Positions 26,751 to 36,913 of a stretch of DNA of 64,000 nucleotides are shown in pieces. The notes under the pieces were generated by a model. The model had not been told where the DNA came from, ran no database searches, and worked only from the letters and a program-made list of their open reading frames with translations. The stretch's first letter is position 1. Each line of letters opens with the position of its first letter. The DNA is taken from assembly GCF_000801335.2 (NCBI RefSeq), contig NZ_JSEH01000004.1, positions 186,001-250,000 on the forward strand. The letters run 5' to 3'. The translations under genes were made by a program, and so were the position numbers. Source of the DNA: Desulfovibrio sp. TomC (GTDB lineage: Bacteria > Desulfobacterota > Desulfovibrionia > Desulfovibrionales > Desulfovibrionaceae).

Positions 26751-27623
26751 GTGCGAATCAGGGAGTTGATGGAGGCCAGGCGGCCGTTCGTGTCGTTGGA
26801 GTTCTTCCCGCCCAAAGAGCGGGAGGCCTGGGAAGGCTTTTTTGGCGTGGTGGAGCGGCTTTTGCCGGTGCGTCCGCTGTTTGTCTCGGTCACCTACGGG
26901 GCCGGCGGCAGCACCCATGCCCACACCCTGGAGATCGTCTCGCGCTTAAAGACGGCCTACGGCCTGGAACCCATGGCCCATCTGACCTGTGTCGGGGCCA
27001 GCCAGGACAAGATTCGCGGGTTTCTCGACGCCCTGCGCGCGGCCGGCGTGGACAACGTATTGGCTCTTCGCGGCGATCCGCCCAAGGGCCAGGAGCATTT
27101 TGTCCCGGATTCCGAGGATTTCCAGCACGCCTCCGATCTTGTGACCTTTATCCGCCAGGAGTATCCCGAGCTGTGCGTGGGTGTGGCCGGCTATCCCGAG
27201 TGCCACCCCGAGGCTGCCTCGCCCGAGGCCGACCTGGAGCATCTGCGCGCCAAGCTTGCGCGCGGCGGCAACTTCGTCGTCACCCAGCTTTTTTTCGACA
27301 ACGACAAATATTTCGCCTTTGTGGACAAGGCCAGGGCGGCCGGCATCACCGCGCCCATGGTTCCGGGCGTGCTGCCGGTTTTGAGCCTGGGCAGCATCAA
27401 GCGTTTCGCCTCGCTTTGCGGCGCCAGTCTGCCGCCGGCCTATATGGCCGAGCTTGAGGCGGCCGACGCGGCCGGCGGGGCTGCCGCTGTGGCCGAGGTG
27501 GGCATCGAGTATGCCCGAAATCAGGCCCGGGATCTGATTGCCCGGGGCGCGCCGGGCGTCCATCTGTATACGCTTAACAAGGCCGAGGCCGTGCTCTCCA
27601 TTGTCTCGGGCCTGGAGTACTAG
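26751..27623 (+). CDS. metF: 5,10-methylenetetrahydrofolate reductase
   Basis: 290 aa from a GTG (VRIRELMEARRPF) with AAGGAGA 7 nt upstream; the ATG at 26694 would add residues coded by the palindrome and is rejected. MetF barrel motifs: SLEFFPPKE (about 15-23), FVSVTYGAGGSTHAHTLEIV (about 44-63), NVLALRGDPP (about 101) and FVVTQLFFDN (about 175). FAD enzyme giving 5-methyl-THF for methionine; in sulfate reducers the methyl branch of C1 metabolism may also use it. Confidence 0.94.
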   Translation: MRIRELMEARRPFVSLEFFPPKEREAWEGFFGVVERLLPVRPLFVSVTYGAGGSTHAHTLEIVSRLKTAYGLEPMAHLTCVGASQDKIRGFLDALRAAGVDNVLALRGDPPKGQEHFVPDSEDFQHASDLVTFIRQEYPELCVGVAGYPECHPEAASPEADLEHLRAKLARGGNFVVTQLFFDNDKYFAFVDKARAAGITAPMVPGVLPVLSLGSIKRFASLCGASLPPAYMAELEAADAAGGAAAVAEVGIEYARNQARDLIARGAPGVHLYTLNKAEAVLSIVSGLEY

Positions 27624-27636
27624 GGCTTTTTCTCGC

Positions 27637-27703
27637 CACAGGGGTCCGGGGGGATGCGCCCCCCGGCCGGGTTGCGGGGAGTCGTCCCCCGGCCGCCGGT
27701 GGC
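27637..27703 (-). repeat. Dispersed GC-rich hairpin repeat, copy 6 (expanded)
   Basis: Minus-strand orientation. Contains CCACCGGCGGCCGGGGGACG, a second G/C block through CCCGGCCGGGGGG, and GGACCCCTGTGG. Longer than other copies. In the metF-asd gap. Confidence 0.75.
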
Positions 27704-27731
27704 GTACACATACTGCTGCTTGGAGGATCGT

Positions 27732-28757
<1,026 letters not shown>

Positions 28758-28766
28758 AGAAGAAAG

Positions 28767-28816
28767 ATGCCTCCGGCGGCCGGGGGCCTGAGGCCCCCGG
28801 ACCCCCCACATGGGGA
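28767..28816 (+). repeat. Dispersed GC-rich hairpin repeat, copy 7
   Basis: GCCTCCGGCGGCCGGGGGCC, TGAGGCCCCCGG, ACCCCCCACATGGGG. Starts 10 bp after the asd stop. Confidence 0.85.
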
Positions 28817-28924
28817 AAAGGGGCGGGAAGCCGCTACGAAATCATGCTTGCAAAGGCCCCCGCAGGGGGGCAAACGGGGGAAACGGGTAACGCCGTTTCC
28901 CCCATTTTTCATAAGGAGTACTCC

Positions 28925-29866
28925 ATGGCCGACAGCGTTGACGCCAAGACCTATCTCGACCGCCTGCTGGCCGCGCCGCGCCCCGGCAGCGACGGTGTCC
29001 TGGCCTTCTACGACCACCGCATCGGCGTCATCGGCAAAGACCCGCGCCTCATGCTCATTCCCCTCGACGACCACCTCGTGCACCGGGGCGACGGCGTCTT
29101 CGAGACGCTCAAATACCTCGGCCGCCGGCTGTATCAGATCGAACCGCACTTCACCCGCATGGAACGCTCGGCGGCAGCCATCCATCTGGCCCCGCCCTGC
29201 TCCTGGGAGGAAGTGGCCGCCCTGACCCTGGAGGTCTGCCGGGCCGGCGGGGCCGACGACGGCATGGTGCGCGTGCTGATCGGCCGCGGTCCGGGCGGGT
29301 TTGGCATCGATCCGGCCGAATGCCCAACCCCGAGCCTGACCATCGTGGCCTACGGCTTTCACGCCCGGCCGGCCGCCTCGTTTGCCAAGGGCGTGACCGC
29401 CTTTCGCACCACCATTCCGGCCAAACAGAACTACCTGGCCCGCATCAAATCCATCGACTATCTGCCAAACGTGCTCATGAAGCGCGAAGCCACCGAGCGC
29501 GGCGAAGACTACCCGGTGTGCTACGACCACAAGGGATTTCTGGCTGAAGGGGCTACCGAAAACATCTGCATCGTGGACGCCGCCGGCCGTTTTGTTGTGC
29601 CGGAACTGACCAATGCCCTGACCGGCACCACGCTGTTGCGGGCCATCGAGTTGCTCGCCGGCGAGGTCGAAGTGGTCTTTGCCGGCATCCGCGAAGAAGA
29701 CATTGCCACGGCCCGGGAGATGTTCATCCTCGGCACGACGAACGACTGCCTGAGCATCGTGCGCTATAATGGAAAAGCCGTCGGCGACGGCCAGCCCGGG
29801 CCGGTCTCGCTGCGACTCAAGGAACGCATCGTGGCCGACATCGCTGCGAGCGGGACAGCGTTTTAG
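28925..29866 (+). CDS. Class IV aminotransferase (BCAT/DAAT/aminodeoxychorismate-lyase family)
   Basis: 313 aa from MADSVDAKTYL with AAGGAG upstream. Fold-type IV PLP enzyme: DDHLVHRGDGVFETLKYLGR, the Schiff-base lysine in YLARIKSIDYLPNVL (about Lys175), EGATENICIV and the C-terminal TNDCLSI. Could be a branched-chain or D-amino acid aminotransferase or 4-amino-4-deoxychorismate lyase; motifs do not decide. Leucine-cluster proximity would suit a branched-chain role. Confidence 0.85.
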   Translation: MADSVDAKTYLDRLLAAPRPGSDGVLAFYDHRIGVIGKDPRLMLIPLDDHLVHRGDGVFETLKYLGRRLYQIEPHFTRMERSAAAIHLAPPCSWEEVAALTLEVCRAGGADDGMVRVLIGRGPGGFGIDPAECPTPSLTIVAYGFHARPAASFAKGVTAFRTTIPAKQNYLARIKSIDYLPNVLMKREATERGEDYPVCYDHKGFLAEGATENICIVDAAGRFVVPELTNALTGTTLLRAIELLAGEVEVVFAGIREEDIATAREMFILGTTNDCLSIVRYNGKAVGDGQPGPVSLRLKERIVADIAASGTAF

Positions 29867-29875
29867 CCGGGGCGT

Positions 29876-29898
29876 TGTCCCGGCTCCGGTCGGGACAG
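29876..29898. terminator. Hairpin between convergent genes
   Basis: TGTCCCG pairs with CGGGACA around a short loop, in the gap between the aminotransferase and the convergent Tim44-like gene. No clear T-run, so a weak call. Confidence 0.35.
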
Positions 29899-29930
29899 CG
29901 CGCCATCTTCCTCGCGCATCTCCTCTCTTC

Positions 29931-30689
29931 CTACCGTCGTTCCATGCCGTCCAGCAGCCAGTTGGCGCCAGGGGCGGCATTGTCGCGGGCAAAGGTCCAG
30001 CGCTCGGTGCGTTCGGTGTTTTGGCTGGCTCCGGGGTCCCGCAGCAGGGCTTTGTAGTCCACGGTCATGGTGGTGCGTTGGCCGGTATCGTTTTGTTCGG
30101 CCAGGGTGGCGTCGACAAGGAGGATTTCGGGCTTGCCGGCTGGCGAGGTGGGCAGGGAGTTGCGCAGCTGGGCGAGCAGGCTGGGGCTGACGAAGTGGGT
30201 GAGGTCGTCGTAGTCGCGGTTGGCCAGCGAGGTTGTGATGCGGGTGTAGGCGAGTTTGGCCCCGGCCAGGAACTCGTCGTCAGAAGAAGCGGACGAGGCG
30301 GGTGCGGCGGAAGGCTGTCCTTGGGACGGGGCTTCGGGAGCGGAGCCCGGGGCCGGGCGGGATTTGAGAGCGGCCCAGGTGGCCTGGGCGTTGGTGTACA
30401 TATTGGGTTTGCCGGGGGACGTCGGATCAAGCGGCGGCGTCTGGTCGTCATCCTCATAGCGTTGTTGCGGCGGCGGGGATTGTGAGGAGTCTTTTTTCTT
30501 GGCGCGATTGCTCAGGAAGCGAAAGAGAATGAACATGGCCAGACCGAGCAGGATGAGGTTTGTGAGCAGGCCGTCGGAGGCAATGCTGGCCGGTTGAGCG
30601 GTCTGGGCCTGGGCCGGGACGGGAATGAGGCTGGCGGCGAGGCCGGCAAGGGCGGGAATGCGGCGCAGGGCGGAAGGTGTGTTGGGCAT
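29931..30689 (-). CDS. Tim44-like domain membrane protein
   Basis: 252 aa from MPNTPSALRRIP, GGAG six nt upstream (the outer ATG, MEKNAMPNT, overlaps that site). Signal-like N terminus (about 1-28), a membrane helix (LLTNLILLGLAMFILFRFLS, about 39-58), a low-complexity Pro/Ser/Gln linker (about 65-140) and a C-terminal Tim44-like domain (about 150-252; FLAGAKLAYTRITTSLANRD, TLAEQNDTGQRTTMTVDYKA, ERTERWTFARD). Bacterial Tim44-like proteins are envelope proteins of unclear job. Monocistronic; convergent with the aminotransferase gene. Confidence 0.78.
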   Translation of the reverse strand: MPNTPSALRRIPALAGLAASLIPVPAQAQTAQPASIASDGLLTNLILLGLAMFILFRFLSNRAKKKDSSQSPPPQQRYEDDDQTPPLDPTSPGKPNMYTNAQATWAALKSRPAPGSAPEAPSQGQPSAAPASSASSDDEFLAGAKLAYTRITTSLANRDYDDLTHFVSPSLLAQLRNSLPTSPAGKPEILLVDATLAEQNDTGQRTTMTVDYKALLRDPGASQNTERTERWTFARDNAAPGANWLLDGMERR

Positions 30690-31001
30690 GGCGTTCTTCT
30701 CCATACTGTGCTTTGTGACAAAGGGTGGAGCGCAAGTCAATGTGGGGCATCCTTTGACAAGGTGTAAAAAGAGCTGACACCCTTGCCACGGTACCGCCTT
30801 GCTTTGGACCCGCAAACCCTGTTGTTTGGGGAGCTTTGGCCACCGACGAGTTGGCCTTGGCTTTGCATACGCATTGTGTCTTAAAAACCCTGGTCCAATG
30901 GGCCGGTTGCCCCGTCATGACATTTGTGACGGGATAGCGTATATTCACATACTGTTTGTCGTGCTGCATACTTGCGTTGTTGAGTAACCCTGGGGGGCAA
31001 A
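30690..31001. other. Intergenic region upstream of the chemoreceptor gene
   Basis: 312 bp between divergent genes. It contains the chemoreceptor promoter described separately at 30917-30945; otherwise no gene and no repeat copy. Confidence 0.6.
30917..30945 (+). promoter_or_regulatory. Putative sigma-70 promoter of the chemoreceptor
   Basis: ATGACA (30917-30922) and TATATT (30940-30945), each a 5/6 match, with an exact 17-bp spacer. This predicts a roughly 50-nt leader before the ATG at 31002. Confidence 0.6.
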
Positions 31002-33008
31002 ATGGGCGTTCGAAGTAAGTTGTATCTGCTGCTTGGCGTATGCGTCTTCGGATTTGCCTGTTCGTTTGCAACGGAGCAGGTAGGGAAGCACTACACCGAG
31101 AAGTATAGGAATCTTGAGGAGTTGGCGGCCAACGCCCATCTGGAACTGCTCCAGGGCCGGCGCGAGGAGAAGAATTTTCTGCTGCGTCTCGACCCGGCCT
31201 ATGTCGAAACGGCGTTTCGCCATGTCGACAAGGTTCGCGCCGACGTTGAACAGCTCGTGCGGTTGGACACGGCCATGGAGAGCGAGACCCGCTCGGCCCT
31301 GAGTGAACTGGCCGCCTATCGCAAAGGATTTGAAGCCCTGGCCGATCTCCAGAAAGTGAAAGGCTACACCGAAAACGACGGGTTGATGCGCGATTTCGTG
31401 TATGCCGCCCGGGATCTGGACGAGAAGTTCAAACCGGTGACGGACAAGGATTTCCAGATACTGCTGTTGACCATCCGGCGACACGAGAAGAACTGGCAGT
31501 TACGTGATGAGGACAGCTACGTGTCGCGGGTGGCCGATGGGGTGAAGAAGCTGCATACCATGGTCAAGGCCGATGAGGCCCTGACGCCTGAGCAGAAAAA
31601 GGGTTTTGACGCCGTCATTGACACCTATCAGCGCAGTTTCACCGCCTACGTGGAGGCTTCGGCCAAGGCCAAAACGGTCACGGCGGCCATGGTGGAGAGC
31701 GGCCGGGGGCTCATGCCGCATTTCGAGAAGATCGAGGATTTCTACGCGGCCCGGCGCACCCAGATGCAGTCGACCGTGGAAACGGCCCAGGTTGTGGTGC
31801 AGGCGGCCCTTGGGCTGGTGCTGCTGCTCGTGGTGCTGTGGATCATTCGCGGCATCACCGGTTCCCTGGCCGCCCTGGGGGTCTATTCCAGGCAAGTGGC
31901 GTCGGGCGATCTGACTGCCCGGCCGACCGGCCGTTTTGAGGTGGAGTTTGCCGCCCTGCGCGACGACATCACGGCCATGGTGGACAACCTTGAAGAAAAG
32001 ATGCGGCTCGTGGAAGATCGGCAGGCCGAGGCGGCCCGGCAGGCCATGGCGGCCAAGGAGGCCATGCACGCCACCATGCGCAAGGAAGAAGAGCTGGCCG
32101 AGAACATGGCCCGAATGCAGGCCGTGGCCGAGCAGGCAGCGGATATTTCCCGGCGTCTGTCCGAGGCGGCTGAGAATCTGTCCAGCCAGACCGAACAGTC
32201 GGCGGCCGGGGTCGAACTCCAGCGCCGCCGGGTGGACGAAACCGCAACGGCCGTCAGCCAGATGAACGCCACCATTTTGGAGATCGCCTCCAGTGCCGGC
32301 TCGGCCGCCCAGGCCGCAGTCACCACCCGCGACAATGCCGTGACCGGGGCCGAGGTGGTGCGTCAGGCCGGGGAGTCCATGTCCACGGTCAACGGCATCG
32401 CTACGGAACTCAAGGGCGACATGGCGAATCTCGGCCAGGAGGCCCAGTCCATCGGCCAGGTGGTGGGCGTTATTAACGATATTGCCGATCAGACCAACCT
32501 GTTGGCCCTGAACGCCGCCATTGAGGCGGCCCGGGCCGGCGAGGCCGGACGCGGCTTTGCCGTAGTGGCCGATGAGGTCAGGAAGCTGGCGGAAAAGACC
32601 ATGGTGGCCACCAAGGAAGTGGAATCGCGTATCCGGGCCATCCAGGACGCAGCCGGTCGCAACATTCGCAGCATGGATCAGGCCGTGGACGCTGTTTCCG
32701 ACGCCAATGCCCTGGCCGGCCGTTCCGGCGAGGCCATCCTGGCCATTGTCGGCAATGCCGACGCCACGAGTTCCGAGGTGCAGTCCATTGCCGCCTCGGC
32801 CGAGGAGCAGTCTGCGGCCTCGGAGCAGATCAGCCGGGCGATAACCGAAATAAGCGGCGTGGCCGAGGACAATGTGGCCGGGGTCGAGGCCACGAGCCGG
32901 GCCGCCCATGCCCTGGCCGACATGGCCGAGGAACTGGGCCAGCTCATTGTCGAGCTGCGTGGCGGCGAGCGCCGGAGCCGGGGCGGACGAAAAGCCCTGG
33001 CGGCCTAG
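31002..33008 (+). CDS. Methyl-accepting chemotaxis protein, HBM-type sensor
   Basis: 668 aa. First membrane helix about 5-24, a roughly 240-residue all-helical periplasmic sensor (25-265), second helix about 268-287 ([15 protein letters not shown]), HAMP about 288-340, and the signalling domain with the hairpin tip [20 protein letters not shown] (about 506-525). The sensor starts [18 protein letters not shown] and includes a second similar helix pair ([12 protein letters not shown]), the helical bimodular (HBM) pattern of receptors such as McpS that bind organic acids. Ligand unknown. GGGGGG precedes the ATG. Confidence 0.93.
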   Translation: MGVRSKLYLLLGVCVFGFACSFATEQVGKHYTEKYRNLEELAANAHLELLQGRREEKNFLLRLDPAYVETAFRHVDKVRADVEQLVRLDTAMESETRSALSELAAYRKGFEALADLQKVKGYTENDGLMRDFVYAARDLDEKFKPVTDKDFQILLLTIRRHEKNWQLRDEDSYVSRVADGVKKLHTMVKADEALTPEQKKGFDAVIDTYQRSFTAYVEASAKAKTVTAAMVESGRGLMPHFEKIEDFYAARRTQMQSTVETAQVVVQAALGLVLLLVVLWIIRGITGSLAALGVYSRQVASGDLTARPTGRFEVEFAALRDDITAMVDNLEEKMRLVEDRQAEAARQAMAAKEAMHATMRKEEELAENMARMQAVAEQAADISRRLSEAAENLSSQTEQSAAGVELQRRRVDETATAVSQMNATILEIASSAGSAAQAAVTTRDNAVTGAEVVRQAGESMSTVNGIATELKGDMANLGQEAQSIGQVVGVINDIADQTNLLALNAAIEAARAGEAGRGFAVVADEVRKLAEKTMVATKEVESRIRAIQDAAGRNIRSMDQAVDAVSDANALAGRSGEAILAIVGNADATSSEVQSIAASAEEQSAASEQISRAITEISGVAEDNVAGVEATSRAAHALADMAEELGQLIVELRGGERRSRGGRKALAA

Positions 33009-33318
33009 CCTCCCTTCAATGATGCGATTGTATTTTTGAAGAAAAAAGAAATCTCCCTGGTTGTTTGCCTGGGTACGTGCAGAAACGAATGACGCGGACG
33101 CGCCCCGGGGGCACCGGGCGCATTGGCCGCTTGCGCCGCCCGGGACCTCCCCGAGATGCCGGGCTTTCGGGAGGCGTCGGTTGCCAGAGGGCGGCGGTCA
33201 CGGTAGGACAGGCCTCGTCATAAACGCCCAGCCGACGGCCCGGCGCCGCCCGGTCCTTCTCCAAACGCCGCCCCCGGTCCCGGCTGCCGGCCAACGCCAA
33301 CAAGGCCAGGGATCGTCC
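33009..33318. other. Intergenic region between the chemoreceptor and the histidine kinase
   Basis: 310 bp. Holds a GCGCCC/GGGCGC hairpin at 33100-33121 that may be a weak terminator. The kinase reading frame stays open through most of it but the translation is unlike a kinase N terminus. No gene seen. Confidence 0.5.
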
Positions 33319-34836
33319 ATGACCACCGTTTTTTCGGCTGCGGGAAAACGCTCCCGTTCCAGACTCGGGCTTCGCACCCGGGTCTATCTGCTTTTGGGCG
33401 GGCTGCTGCTCGTCAACATGGCCGGCCCTATTATCATGGTCTGGTATGCGGCCATGGCCCGCGATCTCTACACCACCACGGCCGACAAGGATCTGGCCGC
33501 CCTGACGGCCGCCCATGAGTTGGAAAACGCCCTGCTCAACCAGAAGGGCTATGCCACGTATTATTATCTCAGCCATGACCCAGGCTGGCTGGTCAAGCTC
33601 GACGAGAGCCGGCGCTCTTTTTCCTTGTGGCTGGAGCGCATCCGCAATGATCTGGGCGCGCCCGAAGCGGCCAGTCTGGTCGATGAGATTGCCTCGGCCT
33701 ACAAACGGTACGCCGTGGCCAAGGACAATGTCATTGCCCTGTACCAGCAGGGGCGGGTGGAGACGGCCAAGGGCCAGCATTGGAGCGTGCGCGACGATTT
33801 CGACGGGCTGCGCGAGCAGTGCGAGCGGTTCAAGGCCTTCTACCGCGACCGCATGCGCCATACGAGCCAGGTGTACCTGGAGCGCACGGACATGGTTATG
33901 GCTGTGGCCGTCATTGGCGTGGTCATAAACGCCACCCTGGGTTTTTTTCTGGCCTCGGTCCTGGTCGGGCAGATTCTCGATCCCATCCGCCGGCTGGCCC
34001 TGGGCGGCCAGGGCAAGGTCGCGCCTGTCGGATTGTCTGATGAGGTCAAGGCCATCGGCCAGAAATTCCGCGACCTGGAAAAGGACGTGGATCAGGCCCA
34101 TCTGGACCTGGAACAGAGCCGCGACCATCTCATGCAGTCGGAAAAGCTGGCCATGGCCGGCAAGTTGGCCGCCGGCGTGGCCCACACCATCCGAAACCCC
34201 CTGACGTCGGTCAAACTCCGCCTGTTCTCCCTGGAACGCGGTCTCAAGCTCGATCCGTCGCAGCAGGAGGACTTTGAGGTCATTGCCGAGGAGATCGGGC
34301 ATATCGACACCATTGTGCGCAACTTCCTGGAATTCGCCCGGCCGCCCAAACTGACCGCCCAGCCGGTCAGCCTGTCGGCGGTGGTGGATACGACGCTCAC
34401 CTTGCTCAAACACCGGCTGGAGTCCTACAATGTGGCCGTTACGGTGGAGCGCGGCCGGCCCCTGCCCGAGATCAACGCCGACCCGGACCAGCTCAAGGAA
34501 GCCCTGGTCAATCTGGTGCTCAACGCCTGCGAAGCCATGATCGAAGGCGGCGAGATCGTCATCCGCGAGGAGACAGGCGTGCTCGAACCGTACGGCAGCA
34601 TTCTGGCCGTGCGCGTCACCGACTCCGGGCCGGGAATCGCCTTGCCGCTCCTGGAGCGCATTTTTCAGCCGTTTTTTACCACCAAGGGCGAAGGCTCGGG
34701 CCTGGGGCTGGCTATCGTCAAACGCATTGTCGATGAGCACGGCGGCTGGATCACGGCCCAGTCCCCGGAAGGGCGGGGAGCCTCGTTTACCATGGTGTTT
34801 CCATACGAAGGGGAGCGGGGATGGCACAGATCCTAA
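33319..34836 (+). CDS. Membrane sensor histidine kinase
   Basis: 505 aa from MTTVFSAAGKRSR. Membrane helices at about 24-45 and 193-217 bracket a roughly 150-residue periplasmic helical sensor. A short HAMP-like linker follows, then a HisKA domain with the phospho-acceptor in GVAHTIRNPLTSVK (His about 289), an N box (NLVLNACEA, about 400) and G boxes (DSGPGIALPL, GSGLGLAIVKRIV). The H-box with H-T-I-R-N-P-L is typical of NtrB-like kinases. Overlaps its NtrC-type partner by 16 nt, so they form a pair. Confidence 0.93.
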   Translation: MTTVFSAAGKRSRSRLGLRTRVYLLLGGLLLVNMAGPIIMVWYAAMARDLYTTTADKDLAALTAAHELENALLNQKGYATYYYLSHDPGWLVKLDESRRSFSLWLERIRNDLGAPEAASLVDEIASAYKRYAVAKDNVIALYQQGRVETAKGQHWSVRDDFDGLREQCERFKAFYRDRMRHTSQVYLERTDMVMAVAVIGVVINATLGFFLASVLVGQILDPIRRLALGGQGKVAPVGLSDEVKAIGQKFRDLEKDVDQAHLDLEQSRDHLMQSEKLAMAGKLAAGVAHTIRNPLTSVKLRLFSLERGLKLDPSQQEDFEVIAEEIGHIDTIVRNFLEFARPPKLTAQPVSLSAVVDTTLTLLKHRLESYNVAVTVERGRPLPEINADPDQLKEALVNLVLNACEAMIEGGEIVIREETGVLEPYGSILAVRVTDSGPGIALPLLERIFQPFFTTKGEGSGLGLAIVKRIVDEHGGWITAQSPEGRGASFTMVFPYEGERGWHRS

Positions 34837-36257
34837 TCGTTGACGACGACCACCAGCTGCGCCAGAGCTTCGAGCGGTTGCTGGCTGCCGAGGGCCACGC
34901 CGTGCGCACCGCCTCTTCGGGCGAAGCCGGCATAGCCGCCGTGCGCGAGGCCTTGCCCGACGCCGTGGTCATGGATGTGCGGATGCCCGGCATTTCAGGC
35001 CTTGAGGCCTACGCCGCCATGCGCGAGATTGAACCGCGCCTGCCTGTCATCATCATGACAGCCTACGGCACCACGGAAATTGCCATCGAGGCCACCAAAA
35101 TGGGGGCCTACGACTATATATTGAAACCCTTCGACATCCCCGAGATTTTAAAACTCATCGATAAGGCCGTGACCGCCGGCCGGTCCATGCGAAGCCGCGT
35201 CGTGGTCGGCGTCGAGGGCGAGGCCGCGGCCTCAGCCGACGCCATCATCGGCCGTAGTCCCTCCATGCAGGAACTCTACAAGGCCATCGGCCGGGCCGCC
35301 CCCACCGACGCCACCGTGCTCGTGCGCGGCGAATCCGGCACCGGCAAGGAACTGGTGGCCCGGGCCGTCTACCAGCACTCCATCCGGGCCGATAAACCCT
35401 ACCTGGTCATCAACTGCGTGGCCATTCCGGAGACGCTGCTCGAATCCGAGCTCTTTGGCTATGAGAAAGGGGCCTTTACCGGGGCCACCGGCCGCAAGGT
35501 GGGCAAAATCGAGCAGGCCAACCGGGGCACGGTGTTTCTCGATGAAATCGGCGACATGCCCATGGCCATCCAGGCCAAGCTCCTGCGGCTGCTCCAGGAG
35601 CAAAACGTCGAACGTCTGGGCGGGCGGCAGGTCATCCCGGTTGACGTGCGCATCATCGCCGCCACCAACCGCGATCTGGAAGAGGCCGTGCGCCAGGGGC
35701 AGTTCCGCGAAGACCTCTATTATCGTCTGAAAGTCGTGACCATGACCCTGCCGCCGCTGCGCGAGCGGCCCGGCGACATCCCGCTTCTGGTGCGCTATTT
35801 CCTGTCCCGCCATTCCCTGGAGATGGGGCAGGCCGATCCCGGGGTCAGCGACGAGGCCATGGCTATGCTGACCGCTTACAACTGGCCGGGCAATGTCCGG
35901 GAGTTGGGCAATACGCTGAAAAAAGCCCTGATTTTCAGCCGGGGAGGGGCGCTATCGCCCGACGAAGTGGCCAAGGCCCTGGGCGAACCGCTCCGGGTAA
36001 ACGGCCCGGCCGGGGCAGACGGGGCCGACCCGATCGAAGCGTTTATCCGCCACGAACTGGCCTCCGGGCGCGAAGGGCTCTTTGAAGAACTCATGGATTG
36101 CTTCGGCCATCTGGTCATCCGCCAGGCCCTGGAGGCCACCGGCGGCAACCGCTCCCAGGCCGCCCGACTGCTTGGCCTGTCACGGCCGACGCTTATTGCC
36201 AAGATCGAGAAATACGGCCTGCGCATCGAATCCCACATCCGCCAGATCGACCGCTGA
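34821..36257 (+). CDS. NtrC-family sigma-54-dependent response regulator
   Basis: 478 aa. Receiver (1-120) with VVMDVRMPG (phospho-Asp about 52) and KPFDIPE; AAA+ domain with GESGTGKELVA (about 168), the sigma-54-contact loop KGAFTGA (about 215-221) and DEIGDMP; C-terminal Fis-type helix-turn-helix (about 437-470, GGNRSQAARLLGLSRPTL). It activates sigma-54 promoters after phosphorylation by the upstream kinase. A near-perfect sigma-54 promoter lies 133 bp downstream of its stop, with a palindrome between, so the adjacent operon is its likely target. Confidence 0.96.
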   Translation: MAQILIVDDDHQLRQSFERLLAAEGHAVRTASSGEAGIAAVREALPDAVVMDVRMPGISGLEAYAAMREIEPRLPVIIMTAYGTTEIAIEATKMGAYDYILKPFDIPEILKLIDKAVTAGRSMRSRVVVGVEGEAAASADAIIGRSPSMQELYKAIGRAAPTDATVLVRGESGTGKELVARAVYQHSIRADKPYLVINCVAIPETLLESELFGYEKGAFTGATGRKVGKIEQANRGTVFLDEIGDMPMAIQAKLLRLLQEQNVERLGGRQVIPVDVRIIAATNRDLEEAVRQGQFREDLYYRLKVVTMTLPPLRERPGDIPLLVRYFLSRHSLEMGQADPGVSDEAMAMLTAYNWPGNVRELGNTLKKALIFSRGGALSPDEVAKALGEPLRVNGPAGADGADPIEAFIRHELASGREGLFEELMDCFGHLVIRQALEATGGNRSQAARLLGLSRPTLIAKIEKYGLRIESHIRQIDR

Positions 36258-36269
36258 TCCTCCGGCCGT

Positions 36270-36284
36270 TTTACAGCCTGTAAA
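36270..36284. promoter_or_regulatory. Putative upstream activator site
   Basis: Perfect 15-bp palindrome TTTACAG-C-CTGTAAA, centred 113 bp before the -24 element of the sigma-54 promoter, the usual position for an enhancer-binding protein. Candidate site for the NtrC-type regulator encoded immediately upstream. Confidence 0.6.
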
Positions 36285-36389
36285 GAAAGCTGACAGGCCC
36301 CTTGGGCCCGACGGTCGGCTCTTTTTTTCTGCCTTTTATTAAATGCTGCAAATCCAGTCTGTTGCACAGTCCCTTCAAACGAGCGGTTT

Positions 36390-36404
36390 TGGCACGGGAG
36401 TTGC
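36390..36404 (+). promoter_or_regulatory. Sigma-54 promoter
   Basis: TGGCACG-GGAG-TTGC: exact -24 (GG) and -12 (GC) elements with the correct spacing. Predicted start near 36415, just before the receiver-like gene at 36428. Confidence 0.85.
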
Positions 36405-36427
36405 CTTTCCCTCTGCAAAACCTCGAC

Positions 36428-36811
36428 ATGGAGCGTATGGTGAACCGTCCAAGGCCGACACTGTGCATCGCGGAGCGAAATGCCAATATCCGGGAACTGT
36501 TGCGCCGGGAATTCGGACGCGAGGGCTACGGCGTGCTGACCGCCGGCTCTGGCGCCGAAGTCCTGATGCGACTGGCTTTGCCGGCATCGGTGGACGTGCT
36601 TGTCCTGGATGCCGAGATTGCCGACCCGGATGGCGGTTCGCTCACCCCGCTCCTGCGACGCCTGTACCCGGATCTGCCCGTGATACTGCATGTCTACGCC
36701 GGTATCGACGCTGGCGACGACGGCCTCGTCCGGGTGGAGAAGGGCGGCGATTGGGAGCGGCTCAAAGCGGCTGTGCGCACGGTGTTGGTTGTCGGCAACG
36801 ACGCGCCATGA
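36428..36811 (+). CDS. Receiver-like (CheY-type) protein with degenerate acidic pocket
   Basis: 127 aa from MERMVNRPRP (an inner ATG at 36437 with GGAG close by is an alternative). It has the receiver fold order: LCIAERNANIREL in strand 1, VLVLDAEIAD with Asp61 in the phospho-acceptor place, and a Lys near VEKGGD. The usual Asp-Asp pair after strand 1 is replaced by Glu-Arg, so metal binding and phosphorylation may be weakened or lost. First gene behind the sigma-54 promoter, 102 bp before the permease gene. Confidence 0.7.
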   Translation: MERMVNRPRPTLCIAERNANIRELLRREFGREGYGVLTAGSGAEVLMRLALPASVDVLVLDAEIADPDGGSLTPLLRRLYPDLPVILHVYAGIDAGDDGLVRVEKGGDWERLKAAVRTVLVVGNDAP

Positions 36812-36913
36812 GCGGGGGTGTGAAGGCAAAGGTTTTGATGCGGCGTCACGCATCGCGGGGTGGGTCGCGCGGCGGGTCGCGCGGGCAAGTTTTTTAAAAC
36901 GGAGGGAGCAGCA

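Noticed and set aside
27654-27731. N-terminal extension of asd
   Set aside because: Encoded by a dispersed repeat; GGAGG lies just before the ATG at 27732.
29769-30485. 238-aa ORF opposite the Tim44-like gene
   Set aside because: Antisense shadow; Gly/Arg-rich, no domain, overlaps the convergent aminotransferase end.
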